In this document: positions 1 through 10,300 of the stretch, piece after piece | Numbering within the stretch: position 1 is the stretch's first letter | How the letters are laid out: every line of letters starts with the position of its first letter | The notes under the pieces: generated by a model | Told to the model about the DNA's origin: nothing | Databases searched by the model: none | What the model saw: only the letters and a program-made list of their open reading frames with translations | Source: Ignavibacteriales bacterium | GTDB taxonomy: Bacteria; Bacteroidota; Ignavibacteria; Ignavibacteriales; SURF-24 | Assembly (NCBI GenBank): GCA_026390815.1 | Contig: JAPLFH010000041.1 | Span: 1 to 64,000, forward strand | Length of the DNA: 64,000 nucleotides | Reading direction: 5' to 3' | Made by a program: the position numbers and the translations under genes

Positions 1-7
1 TAGGCAG

Positions 8-125
8 GTGTGTACGATGTTGTGCAATTAATTATTTACTAAACATCGGTAACATCCCCATGGGGATGTTCGTGCACGATCTCTTGCTTTAATAGTATCA
101 CTAAAAAGTGTGCACGATGTGGTGC
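8..125. repeat. Short repeats with a 16-bp palindrome
   Basis: An 18-bp motif GTGTGYACGATGTKGTGC occurs at 8-25 and 108-125 (16 of 18 bases equal). A third, shorter copy of its core GTGCACGAT lies at 72-80. Between the first and third copies is a perfect 16-bp palindrome at 53-68 (CATCCCC/GGGGATG arms). The spacing is irregular and there are no spacers of constant length, so this is not a CRISPR. It may be the edge of a repeat cluster that continues left of the window. No function is assigned. Confidence 0.5.
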
Positions 126-187
126 TATTTGTGAATTAATAGCTATGATGAGCTAATGATTTGCGATGTAAAATAATTTCCCAACCC

Positions 188-212
188 TGAAGCGAGCTAT
201 CCGCTCGCTTCA
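188..212 (-). terminator. Hairpin after the Lon-like gene
   Basis: A perfect 10-bp stem (TGAAGCGAGC / GCTCGCTTCA) with a 5-base loop lies immediately past the stop codon of the minus-strand gene that ends at 214. The following minus-strand sequence is only moderately T-rich, so this is a plausible but not classical intrinsic terminator. Confidence 0.5.
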
Positions 213-213
213 T

Positions 214-2313
214 TTATTTCATCTCTTCTCTCTTCACAAACTTTTTCCCATTCCAGTAAAGAATTTGGGATTTAATAATATTACAATATTCTGGTGTATC
301 GGTTAATGGTGGTTTTAATTTACCATGAACTACTAATGTATCTCGTTGTATTCTAAAACTATTTTCAATTTTTATTTCAATATCTTTTAAATTATATCCC
401 ACTAAAAAAAGAATGTCTGCGCTACCCGGTCTCTGGCTAATAGCTTGGAATATGCATTTAATATCAGGATGATTTCTTAAATGATCCTGCTCCATAGAAG
501 CCCATCTTAAATTCAGAAACTTATTATAATCACTGTTGGGATAAAGAATGTGCATTAGGGTTTTGGCTAATGGATAGTTTTTTATTAAATATTCAGGTGT
601 AGTAGGCAATACTTTTGTTCCACTCAATTCCTTTATATCAATTATTGCTAAACTTGTTTTTGCATATCCGTTATTTTGTGGTGCAAAAATAATTTCTTTA
701 GAACTATCATCATCTATATCATAAATAAAACCTTCTCTAATATGACCACTGTTCCATAATGTTCCATCTAATCTTTTTCCTGTTATTAAATCTAACTTAA
801 AAAGTGCCGCACTATATGAAAAATCATTTATTGCAATAGCTACAAGTTGTTTTTGTTTATTTACAGTTATTGTGTCAAGTAGTCTAATGAAATAGGGTGG
901 AGGTAAAAATTCCCTTTGTGAAAAAACTGTATCCTTAAAGATATATTTCCATATTTCATTTCCATATTTATCAAAACAAACAAGTCTGCCTTTTTCTCCC
1001 TTATTTTTAAGAAATTGCACTATTTCATGTGTGGCAAATAATTCATTAACACCATCCCCATTAATATCTATTAGTCTAACAAAATATTTTAGATAAGTCT
1101 GATAATTATTTTTGGAGTCAAAATTAATATTTAAATTCCACAGTACCTTACCACTCTTATTTTTCACATATACTGTTTGTCCAACACTTTCTAATATCGC
1201 AGGGTTATCATCATAATCTCTGATGGCATAATAAGAGGAGAGTAAGATTAAGAGCAAGAGTAAGACTGAAACTCCCCAATGGCGTTTTACATTCTTAGCG
1301 GTTCTAACAACCGGGTTTTGTTTTTTAATTTCAATTAAGCTTCTTCTATCTAAAAGGTCGTCAAGATCTTTCGCTGGAACAAGTTTTAGTTTTCTTTCCG
1401 GATAAACTTCATTCAATTCATTTATCTTTTGCTCTGCTGAAAGTAAATCATCATTGGGAACCACAAACGAATTAATACTTGAGAAGAAGACAACCTCAAC
1501 TTTCTTTTTAATAATTTCGTCACCTGTTCGTGTAATTTTTCCTGATGATTCCAATCCACCTGTTGATGCAATGCTGCTTTTTATATTTACAAGGTATGGG
1601 GAATTATAATACTTAAGGAGTTTTTCAATAAATCCAATTGCCAGTGTAACGCCAAGCGATTCACCAATGTAGTAACCAACCCTTTCATCAAACTGAATTA
1701 TCACTTTATGGTATTTACCTATTTTTCTAATTAGTCTCTTAACATAGTTCGTTGCAGATTGCCAGGAATTTTCAATTTGTTTTTGAAGCCGTTCCTCTAT
1801 TTCAATTTCGCTGGGAATTATTATAAATTGGTCTTTTGACGCTCTTGTTATTTCAATTGTAATGCTGTCAAGGATGCCTAAAGTAAAATTTGCACCATTG
1901 TTATTCTGAACTTCAAGCACAGGGAAAAGGAGTTTATTAGTTATTGGATTTTTGTCTTTGCCGATTAGAATATCATACAATTCATTTAACTGCTGTTGTA
2001 TTATACTGTGAGCTGATGTAAGATCGTTCCTGTAATCCGACAGAAAATCAAGCGCACTTACTTTATTAATCTGTTCAAGAACATTTTGTGTTATTTGGGG
2101 ATCGAGATAAAGAGGACTGTATTTTTTTAGAGTTTCTTTGTAGAGATCTATAAATTCCAGAATATATGACTGTGTTATAAGTGGATCATTTGAACTTAGC
2201 ACAACTTCAAAGAAGTTGTTTATTAATAACAGTTTTTTAAGGCAAGAACCCGGATGGCTAAGTGATTGAATCAGTGCTTCCCTTGCTCTTTCAATAACTA
2301 CAATGTTTGTCAT
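214..2313 (-). CDS. Membrane protein with Lon-protease-like domain and FG-GAP-like C-terminal part
   Basis: The 699-aa protein has three visible parts. Residues 1-200 are a helical cytoplasmic region. Residues about 205-320 resemble the Lon (S16) proteolytic fold: GESLGVTLA at 217-225 matches the GPSAGITMA serine loop of Lon (Ser219), followed by a TGG...GKI...VVFF...VVPNDD succession like Lon's TGEI...VLIP.EN. The catalytic Lys usually found in GLKEK is not evident, so activity is doubtful. One strong transmembrane helix lies at 346-362. The remainder (about 365-699) is predicted outside the membrane and contains an FG-GAP/EF-hand-like DINGDGVNEL at 416-425 and a second DIDDDSSKEI. There is no signal peptide. 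It is a single-gene unit with its own hairpin downstream. The role is unknown; the fold assignment is by motif only. Confidence 0.6.
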   Translation of the reverse strand: MTNIVVIERAREALIQSLSHPGSCLKKLLLINNFFEVVLSSNDPLITQSYILEFIDLYKETLKKYSPLYLDPQITQNVLEQINKVSALDFLSDYRNDLTSAHSIIQQQLNELYDILIGKDKNPITNKLLFPVLEVQNNNGANFTLGILDSITIEITRASKDQFIIIPSEIEIEERLQKQIENSWQSATNYVKRLIRKIGKYHKVIIQFDERVGYYIGESLGVTLAIGFIEKLLKYYNSPYLVNIKSSIASTGGLESSGKITRTGDEIIKKKVEVVFFSSINSFVVPNDDLLSAEQKINELNEVYPERKLKLVPAKDLDDLLDRRSLIEIKKQNPVVRTAKNVKRHWGVSVLLLLLILLSSYYAIRDYDDNPAILESVGQTVYVKNKSGKVLWNLNINFDSKNNYQTYLKYFVRLIDINGDGVNELFATHEIVQFLKNKGEKGRLVCFDKYGNEIWKYIFKDTVFSQREFLPPPYFIRLLDTITVNKQKQLVAIAINDFSYSAALFKLDLITGKRLDGTLWNSGHIREGFIYDIDDDSSKEIIFAPQNNGYAKTSLAIIDIKELSGTKVLPTTPEYLIKNYPLAKTLMHILYPNSDYNKFLNLRWASMEQDHLRNHPDIKCIFQAISQRPGSADILFLVGYNLKDIEIKIENSFRIQRDTLVVHGKLKPPLTDTPEYCNIIKSQILYWNGKKFVKREEMK

Positions 2314-2490
2314 AACCCCCGAAAGTTTTAATTCGGAGTTTAAGATACAAAATTAATAAATAGATTTGCAAGACTTCTTAATTTATAATTTAACTCTTGT
2401 TCACCAACCAAATTTAGGAAAGCCATCCCAACAAATTCTTTTATATTACTCATTCACGATACGCTAAACATTTTATGGAATAACAACGAC

Positions 2491-2626
2491 CCTGCCTTTG
2501 CCGGCAGGCTTCAGGACGTTGACGGATCAACTCGAAATATACCGGCTTTAGTCGCAAATAAACTTTTTTTATGGCTAAAGCCCACGTTATTGGGTTTATT
2601 TAAACCCCACCATGAATGACGGGGTT
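2491..2626. repeat. REP-like cluster of palindromes
   Basis: The 594-bp gap between divergent genes has no convincing ORF. This part contains consecutive hairpins: CCTGCC/GGCAGG (2491-2508), GGCTTTAG/CTAAAGCC (2544-2582), GGGTTT/AAACCC (2592-2607) and the alternative AACCCC/GGGGTT (2603-2626). The composition and alternating stems resemble the dispersed REP/BIME-like intergenic elements of Bacteroidota genomes. That identity is inferred from style. The rest of the gap (2314-2490 and 2627-2790) shows nothing I can name. Confidence 0.45.
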
Positions 2627-2796
2627 AATAAATAAAAGTCTTCGTAAGGTGCTTTGCTCATCCAAAATTTAACCCCCAGCATTCATTTACAAGTATTTTT
2701 TGTAATTTTGATTCAGCTAAATTATGGAAAAATATTTTTTAGAAAGTCACGTTACTCATCGTTAGATATTTGAGCCAAAAAACTCATCTCCTTAGT

Positions 2797-2821
2797 CCCC
2801 TTCTATTTCAAAGAGAAGGGG
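2797..2821. repeat. Isolated 8-bp-stem hairpin
   Basis: CCCCTTCT at 2797-2804 pairs perfectly with AGAAGGGG at 2814-2821. It lies about 90 bp upstream of the GH13 gene start. It could be a leader hairpin or another dispersed palindromic repeat. CGTAAGGTG occurs on both sides (about 2645 and 2847), which favours a repeat. Confidence 0.4.
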
Positions 2822-2907
2822 ATTTGGGGTAGAGTTCAAAATGCTGCGTAAGGTGACTTAGTAAGTAAGTTTTCTACTTCCTAAATACAGATAATTCCGG
2901 AGCCATT

Positions 2908-5900
2908 ATGAAAAAACTTTTTACACTTGGTTTTATTGTTAGTATTATTTCTATAGCGTCTGCACAATTGGTACCCGTCACTTTTCACTTCAAACCTGAT
3001 TACACACAATTTACAACACTAAGAATAGCAGGAACTTTTAACAACTGGAACAATGCTGACCCAGCAATGGAAATGAAAGACCCTGATGGTGATGGAGAAT
3101 ATGATTTAACAATAGACCTTGCGAAAGATCTGGATCATAATTATAAATTTGTTATGGATGCAAACTGGGGATTTGCTTATACCGATCCGGACAATCCAGT
3201 TATTAATATTTTAGATAATAACAACTCAACTTTGCATGTTAAAGATCCTCTTATAACTTATTTACTGCCAAGAGATATAAATTCGAAAAGTGAAAAATTT
3301 ATTGATGTAACACCAACCGGCTTACCAATAAGAGCAATTTTTGCTTTTACACAAGCTAATCCAATTGATCCGAACACACTCCAAGTAATTATTGATGGCG
3401 TTCCTTTGAGTAATCCATCTCAATACTACGATGCGCAAAAGAGAGAATTTAAATATCAACCTAACCCTGCGTTAACAATTGGCGACCATACAGTAATTGT
3501 TTCAATTACATCAGCTTTAGGAACAGATGAAAGAACTTCCACATTCAGAAGAGATCCAAATTACAAAGTTTACAATGTTCCGGTTGATTTTTATTTCGAT
3601 CAAAATAATACCTCAGTTGTATTTTCTCAGAAGGTTACAGATGTAGTTGTAACGGGCACCTTTAATAATTGGAACGATGTCTTTAATCCAATGCGCGATC
3701 CTGATGGAGATGGGTTATGGGAAGCAACCGCAACAATAACGCCTGATAAGTATGAATACAAATTCAAACTAAATAAAATAATATGGGTTAATGATCCTGA
3801 TGAACCTGCAATTGGAACATCTGCAGATCAAAACAGCCTGGTTGTTGTTGTGGCTGATTCAATACCAAAAATAAAATTAGTGCAGCCTTTGGAAGGAACA
3901 ATCTTTTCAGAAAATCCTGCTAATGTAAGTTTCAAAGCTTTACTGCGCCCTGGAGTTAAATCATCTGGAATAGTTGACGGAAGTATCATTACCAAATTAG
4001 ATGGAACAAATATTCCGAATAGTTTCGATACTACAACTTCAACTGTAACTTCCACTATGATTTTAAATGGTGAAGGAAGACATATTGTTGAAGTTTCTTT
4101 TACTAATAAGGAGGGTTTGTCTGCCAGCGAAATTTACTCGTATGGAATTTATACCAATCCAAAGGGAAAATACATAGTTGATGCATTGAATGATGAGCCT
4201 TACTCATATCCTGCCGGAGTACCAAATGGTTCAGCAGATATTCTTTCCGCAAAAATCACAGATACACCAACGCACGACTCTTTGAAATTTGCAATTCAAT
4301 TAAAAGATGTTACAGACAGAACAAGAATTGGATTGATCATCACAAGCCCCAGCAGCACTTTAGCAAGCGATCCGTTGGGATTAGACATCAGAACTCCGAA
4401 CTGGAATGGTCAGGGAATTTTTGCATCAATCGGTGCCCCTGGAAACCTTTTTGAAAATCCTATTACTGAAAACCGAATAATGGTAAGCAACAATCCTGTA
4501 ACATACAGCAATTATTATTTGAACATCAATAATGATGCATTAACAAAAGATGAATTTGATTTTACCATCAGTCTTTCTTTTTTAGATAGCATAATTGGAA
4601 GCTGGACAAGAGACCGGCAATTCATGGTTTTTTCATTTATTGCTGCTGATGATAAAAGCGGTAAAGGTTTTGAGGTTGGGGTAAACGAAGGCGGTACAAG
4701 TACAAGTGAAGATCCAAATATTTATGATGCAGCATTTATCAGAAGCGGTTTCTGGCAAAAACGAATGTTTAAAAATTTTATTCCTGTAGGTCAGCCTAAT
4801 GGTCCCCGGTTTGTAACGCTTGATGGAAAAGGAAGAGGAATTCTTTCTGTTACCTCAAACGAAATTTCTGACAGTCTTGCAAAATTCGGAACAGATATTT
4901 CTTTCCTTACACCTGGAGTGGAATACTGGTATCCAGATGTAACCGTTCACGGTGAATTGAGTGATCTTTCGATATCAACCATAACTTTTTATTTTAACAA
5001 TGCTCCAAGTACCCAACAAGTTACCGCCGGTAAATTTGATGTTCCATTAACATTAAAGGAAGGCGAGAATATAGTTTATGTTGTTGCTGAAGATAGTAAA
5101 GGTTTTAAATCAACTTCAAAAAATTTAATTATGAATTATAAACCGGATACAGAACCATCGATTGCTATTGATGGAACAGTAACCGGAAGACAAGTAAAAC
5201 TAACTGCAAATGTAACCTCGCCAATTGGTGCGCAATTTACTTATTTGTGGTCAGCTGATCAATTAAACCCGGCAAATGTATTTCTATCATCTACGCAAAA
5301 GGAAGTTACAATAAATATCCCGCAAACTGATGGAGAGTATTACTTCAATTTAAGAGTTAGGGATTCCAAGAATAATAGAATTTATGTTAGAAAATTAGTG
5401 CTGGCACAGGGTGATTCTATTTTATTACCGGAAATAAACCATCATCCCAAATGGGTTGATGATGCAATTGTTTATGAAATTTATCCACGATCCTTTACTC
5501 AGCAAGGAGGATTTTCCGGAGTTGTGGAAAGAATTCCTGAAATGAAAGCGTTGGGTGTTAACACAATTTGGTTTATGCCAATTTATACAGGACCAACCAC
5601 TCACGGTTATGAAATTACTGATTATTATGGTTTTGAAGAAGACTATGGAACCGAAGCTGATTTTAGAGCTATGATGACAGCGCTTAAAGCAAACGGATTT
5701 AAAGTTATTCTTGATTACGTTGTAAACCACACTTCAATTCAACACCCGTTTATGCAGAATGTTTTTCAGTATAAAGAATACTCGCCTTGGGCTAACTTCT
5801 ATATCTGGGATGGTGAACCAGGAAATTCCAATTATCAATTTTTATTTGATTGGTCTAGCTTGCCAAATTTAAATCATCAAAATCCTGATGTAAGAAAATA

Positions 5901-7032
5901 TTTTATTAAAGCTGCAAAGTATTGGGTTAGCAATTTTAATATTGATGGATTTAGATGTGATGTTGCATGGGGAGTTGAACAAAGAAATAATCTTTTTTGG
6001 CAGGAATGGAGGGAAGCATTAAAAACAATTAAGCCGGATATTTTTCTTGAAGCGGAAGCCAGTTCAGCAGAAGCAGTATTCTATCAGAATAGATTTGATT
6101 CCGCAAACGACTGGGAACTGCGTAATAAATTACTTGGTGCTTTGAATGGATCTGTTACAATACAATCTTTACATCAGGAAGCTACACGCGTTTATCCTGA
6201 GTACGCTCGTCCGTTTAGATTCCTGGAAAATCATGATGAAGTAAGAGTCGCATCATCGTTCGATACCAAGCGGTCGGTTTTACTCCACACAATTATTTTT
6301 ACACTTAACGGTGTCCCGTTGATTTATTCAGGTGGAGAAGTTGGAGAAATAACCCGGCGGGAAATGATTAACTGGAGCGATCCCGATAATGTAAAACCAT
6401 ATTTCAAAAAATTAACACAGATACGTAGCAAGTATATCCATGATCCGAAGATAGAGTTAATTGATAACACAGACAATAATAATGTTTACTCATATTCATC
6501 TATAAGCGGCAATAATGTTGTTCTTACAGCAGCAAACTTTAGAAATGAATTAAAAAATACTAATATGGATTTATCAAAACTTCCATACGATGGTTCAAGC
6601 AATTATTATTTAACAGATTTGATAGATGGCAAGGTTTACAAGGTTACTCCTGAGCAGCGGACTGCTTTTCTAATAAGTCTAAATGAATACCAGGCAAAAG
6701 TATTTTATTATGGATTAGATTCAGTAACAGTTGTTGATGTTGAGAATTTTGCAGATACAAAAATTCCATCGCAATATAAACTATTTCAGAATTATCCAAA
6801 TCCCTTTAACCCGGTATCAATGATCAAGTACCAGATAAAGGAGACTGAAAAAGTTACTTTGAAAATTTATGATATGCTTGGTGGAGAAGTTGCAACATTA
6901 GTGGATGAATTTAAAAGTCCCGGAACCTATTATGCTCAATTTAACGGAGCAAACTTAAGCAGCGGAATTTATTTCTATCAATTGAAATCTGGTAAGTACC
7001 TGGAAACGAAAAAGCTTGTTCTGTTAAAATAA
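2908..7032 (+). CDS. Secreted GH13 alpha-amylase-family enzyme with two glycogen-binding-like modules and T9SS domain
   Basis: This 1374-aa protein should hydrolyse or rearrange alpha-glucans at the cell surface. It has a signal peptide (cleavage about residue 19, ASA-Q). Two CBM48/E-set-like modules share GTFNNWN and DPDGDG (about 22-120 and 225-315). A region around 425-600 with ALNDEPYSYPAG resembles the C-terminal domain of glucodextranase. The GH13 barrel starts near 850 (VYEIYPRSF). Its conserved regions are complete: DYVVNH at 936-941, nucleophile Asp1018 in GFRCDVA, acid/base Glu in FLEAEA (Glu1050 aligns best), and Asp1110 in LENHDE. The protein ends in a T9SS type A sorting domain (about 1290-1374, NYPNPFNP to KKLVLLK). 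It is monocistronic with a hairpin terminator. Family is certain; substrate specificity (amylase, neopullulanase or cyclodextrinase type) is not resolved. Confidence 0.93.
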   Translation: MKKLFTLGFIVSIISIASAQLVPVTFHFKPDYTQFTTLRIAGTFNNWNNADPAMEMKDPDGDGEYDLTIDLAKDLDHNYKFVMDANWGFAYTDPDNPVINILDNNNSTLHVKDPLITYLLPRDINSKSEKFIDVTPTGLPIRAIFAFTQANPIDPNTLQVIIDGVPLSNPSQYYDAQKREFKYQPNPALTIGDHTVIVSITSALGTDERTSTFRRDPNYKVYNVPVDFYFDQNNTSVVFSQKVTDVVVTGTFNNWNDVFNPMRDPDGDGLWEATATITPDKYEYKFKLNKIIWVNDPDEPAIGTSADQNSLVVVVADSIPKIKLVQPLEGTIFSENPANVSFKALLRPGVKSSGIVDGSIITKLDGTNIPNSFDTTTSTVTSTMILNGEGRHIVEVSFTNKEGLSASEIYSYGIYTNPKGKYIVDALNDEPYSYPAGVPNGSADILSAKITDTPTHDSLKFAIQLKDVTDRTRIGLIITSPSSTLASDPLGLDIRTPNWNGQGIFASIGAPGNLFENPITENRIMVSNNPVTYSNYYLNINNDALTKDEFDFTISLSFLDSIIGSWTRDRQFMVFSFIAADDKSGKGFEVGVNEGGTSTSEDPNIYDAAFIRSGFWQKRMFKNFIPVGQPNGPRFVTLDGKGRGILSVTSNEISDSLAKFGTDISFLTPGVEYWYPDVTVHGELSDLSISTITFYFNNAPSTQQVTAGKFDVPLTLKEGENIVYVVAEDSKGFKSTSKNLIMNYKPDTEPSIAIDGTVTGRQVKLTANVTSPIGAQFTYLWSADQLNPANVFLSSTQKEVTINIPQTDGEYYFNLRVRDSKNNRIYVRKLVLAQGDSILLPEINHHPKWVDDAIVYEIYPRSFTQQGGFSGVVERIPEMKALGVNTIWFMPIYTGPTTHGYEITDYYGFEEDYGTEADFRAMMTALKANGFKVILDYVVNHTSIQHPFMQNVFQYKEYSPWANFYIWDGEPGNSNYQFLFDWSSLPNLNHQNPDVRKYFIKAAKYWVSNFNIDGFRCDVAWGVEQRNNLFWQEWREALKTIKPDIFLEAEASSAEAVFYQNRFDSANDWELRNKLLGALNGSVTIQSLHQEATRVYPEYARPFRFLENHDEVRVASSFDTKRSVLLHTIIFTLNGVPLIYSGGEVGEITRREMINWSDPDNVKPYFKKLTQIRSKYIHDPKIELIDNTDNNNVYSYSSISGNNVVLTAANFRNELKNTNMDLSKLPYDGSSNYYLTDLIDGKVYKVTPEQRTAFLISLNEYQAKVFYYGLDSVTVVDVENFADTKIPSQYKLFQNYPNPFNPVSMIKYQIKETEKVTLKIYDMLGGEVATLVDEFKSPGTYYAQFNGANLSSGIYFYQLKSGKYLETKKLVLLK

Positions 7033-7041
7033 ATTGTGATG

Positions 7042-7081
7042 ATTAACTCCATCTTTTGTTTAAGACGGAGTTAATTCTTTC
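7042..7081 (+). terminator. Intrinsic terminator of the GH13 gene
   Basis: ATTAACTCC and GGAGTTAAT pair around an inner ATCTT/AAGAC stem with a single mismatch and a TTGTTT loop, followed by TTCTTT. It begins ten bases after the stop codon. The remaining gap to 7334 is AT-rich and holds nothing else I can support. The next gene converges on it. Confidence 0.7.
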
Positions 7082-7334
7082 GATCATTAATTTGTGTAAA
7101 GACCAAATAAAACTTTTATACCAGCAAATATTCATTAGCGATAATACCAATTAGAAAATGCTCCAAATTAAAAAACCCCTTTAATATATTTTATAACAAT
7201 GATTAACTAAGCGGAATCGGCAAGACTTCCTGAATAATCATTCTAAACAAACTTGTGGGTAAGAGAAATTTCTTATTATTTTTTTTGTTTATTATTGTGA
7301 GCTTTTGCAAATATGGAAGCATTTACTATACGAG

Positions 7335-10300
7335 TCATTCAAGTTTACAGCTTATCTCATAACTTCCGGAACCAACCTCTAAATAAACACATCCATTTTC
7401 TTTCTTAATAACTTTATGATGTTCTTTTAATTCAAACTCAATGCTTGGAAGAACTATAATTGCCTTGGTATTAAATGGGATTGTTACCTTCATTAATAAT
7501 TTCTTCACGTTTTTCTTCCAGGCAGATTTAATAACGCCATGAATAGTTTTGAATGATGCTTTTGCAAAAATTAATTCTTCGGGAATAAATGGCTTTATCA
7601 TTACTTTTTTGAATCCTGGCTCAAGAATAATTATTCCTGCTAAGTCTGTAAACAGCCATTCTCCCACACATCCCAATGAGCAGTGATTGAATGAGTTCAT
7701 TGTTGGATCATAAAATCCCCTTTCAGGATGATAGCTATCCCAGCGTTCCCACAATGTTGTAGCTCCGTTATCAATCATAAAAAACCAAGAAGGAAATTCA
7801 TTATTTGTAAGCACTTTCCAGGCAATATCATTTCTGTTAATTGATGAAAGAACGGGCATCAAAAATGATAAGCCAAGAAATCCTGTTTTGATATGATAAC
7901 CGTTATCAATAATATTTTTGGTAAGATAATTTATTGCTTTTATTTTTTCTTCTGATTCGAGTAATTCAAAATGAATAGCGAGAACAACGGCAGTTTGAGT
8001 TAACTGACTTAAACTACCATCATCATTTAGGAATGCTTTTCTGAATGATTGTTTTATTTTGTTAAACAGATCAGCATAATATACTTCATCTTCGCTGGAC
8101 CCAATAATTGCTGCAATTCGACTCATTAAAGAACAATCATATGCAAAGTAAGCTGTGGCGATAAAACTTTTTGCGGTTTCTTCACCGATGTAAAGCCAAT
8201 CGCCATAACCATATTCCGGCAATACAAAATTATTGCTCATTTTTTTAAGAGAGAGAGTGAAAGATTTCATTCGTTCATAATATTTTTCAAGAAGGTTTAC
8301 ATCGTTATAATATTTAAAAAACAAATATGGTGTAACAATTCCTGCATCAGCCCAACCAGCGGAGTTAAAATAGACAGGACCCACACCCATATCCACAAAT
8401 GGTGCAAATGGTGGTAACGCTCCATCTTCTCGTTGTGCATCAAAAAGATCTGTTAACCATTTTGAATAAAACGAAGATACATAAAAATTGAAAGCTGCGG
8501 TCTTAAAAAAACTTACTGCATCACCAGTCCAACCTAATCTTTCATCACGCTGCGGACAATCAGTTGGAATATCAACATAGTTAGATCTTTGATTCCATAG
8601 TATGCAGTTGAATAACTTATTGAGTTTTTCATCCGAAGAAGTAAAAGTACTGGTCTGTTCTGGTAATGAATTTATTGATATTCCAGTAATAGTATTCTGT
8701 TCAATCTTATCAAGACCAGTAACTTCAACATATCTGAAACCGTGATATGTAAAAAGTGGTTGCCAGGTTTCTTCATTATCTCCTTTTGATATGTAAGTAT
8801 CCTGCGCTCTTGCCATTCTAATATTTTCGGTATAAAGAGAGCCATCGTTGTTAAGCATTTCTGCAAATCGTAAAACAATTTTTTGATTGCTTACATTTTT
8901 AAGAACTAATTTTACAAAGCCGGTAAAGTTTTGTCCAAAATCAATAATAAATTTCTGCTTATTAATTTCTTTAATTGATTGCGGTTTCAATTCACATCGG
9001 ATCTTTACTTCTTCAGCTTTATATGGCGCTAATTCTGGATTAATATCAGGTATAACTTTTACTTTTTTAAAGTTAACATTTTTTGATGGGTAAGTATCCC
9101 AACCTTCTATCATCGGTTCAAAATTGGTGTCATAGAATTCACCCATCAGAATATCAGCTTCACGGATTGGTCCTTCGGATGATGTCCAGGTTTCATCGGT
9201 AGAAATAATTTCATCACTTCCATCATCATAAGAGATCATCAACTGAAGTTTAAATGCAGGAAATTTTCCATAGTATCCTTTTCCCTTTTCCCAACCGCAA
9301 TATCCGGAATAATATCCGTCAGCAAGTATTATATTAATAACATGCTCATCTGATAAACCAAGGTTTGATGTGACATCATAAGAATTGTAATAAACACGTT
9401 TATTAAAATCACTCCAGCCTGGTGTAAGCCTATCTTCACCAACTTGTTTACTATTAATTCTTAAATGATACAACCCAAGTGCCGTGCAATAAACAAACCC
9501 ACGTGTTACATTCTTTGTCGTTCGAAAAGTTTTTCTAAAATATGCGGCTGGATTAAATTCTAATTCCGCTTTGGGCACACGCCATGGTTTCTCTCCAACA
9601 ATTGCTACTTCTTCGGCGTTCACAAGGTTTGTTTCAGATTGTTCCAATGATGACAGCCAACTCTTATCTGTTAGAATAAAAAATGTTTCCCCGGTGGTGA
9701 ATTTAATTTCTAGTCTAAGAGTAAATCCTGGTTTGTCAATGTATGAGTTTAGTCCGGTTACTTGAAAAATATTCTTGCCTTCCTTAAGAAAATCTTTTAC
9801 ATCACACAACTTCGGTCTTGCCCAGGAAAATATTTTATCATCACTTTGTGCAACAAATTTTTTATTAAGAAAGAGCTGGAATTTTTCATCTGCAGTTACA
9901 ATTAGGTAAGCAGATTCAATAATATCTATTCGTTCAAGCTGAAACGATTTGTGTAAATAAATAGTTTTAAATTTATCATCGGAATTACTGAATGGATACC
10001 AAATCCATTTGTCTTTATTTACTTGAAAACTAATTGTACGTTCTGGTTTTTCATTGTAGATATGAGAAATCCACTTTGCACCCCAATCATTTTTTTCAAA
10101 TAATCCAGTTGAAAATTTTGCGGGTTCACTCCATAATGTAGGCTCATCTTTTTCATTCCATACCATCACTTGCCAATAGTATGTTTTGGCGGAATGAAGA
10201 TGCTTACCCGCAAATGCTATTTGAGATGAATAGGAAGATTGGACTTTACAAGAGTCCCAAATGTCCACAGGTTCTATAGAAAGATTATTAGTAGTAGAAG

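Noticed and set aside
8-125. CRISPR-like repeats
   Set aside because: Only three partial copies, repeat length and spacing vary, and no cas gene is in the window.
5425-5730. Opposite-strand open frames inside GH13 and other large genes
   Set aside because: They lie within well-supported genes, lack homology-like motifs and have low-complexity or Lys/Ile-biased composition typical of antisense frames in AT-rich DNA.
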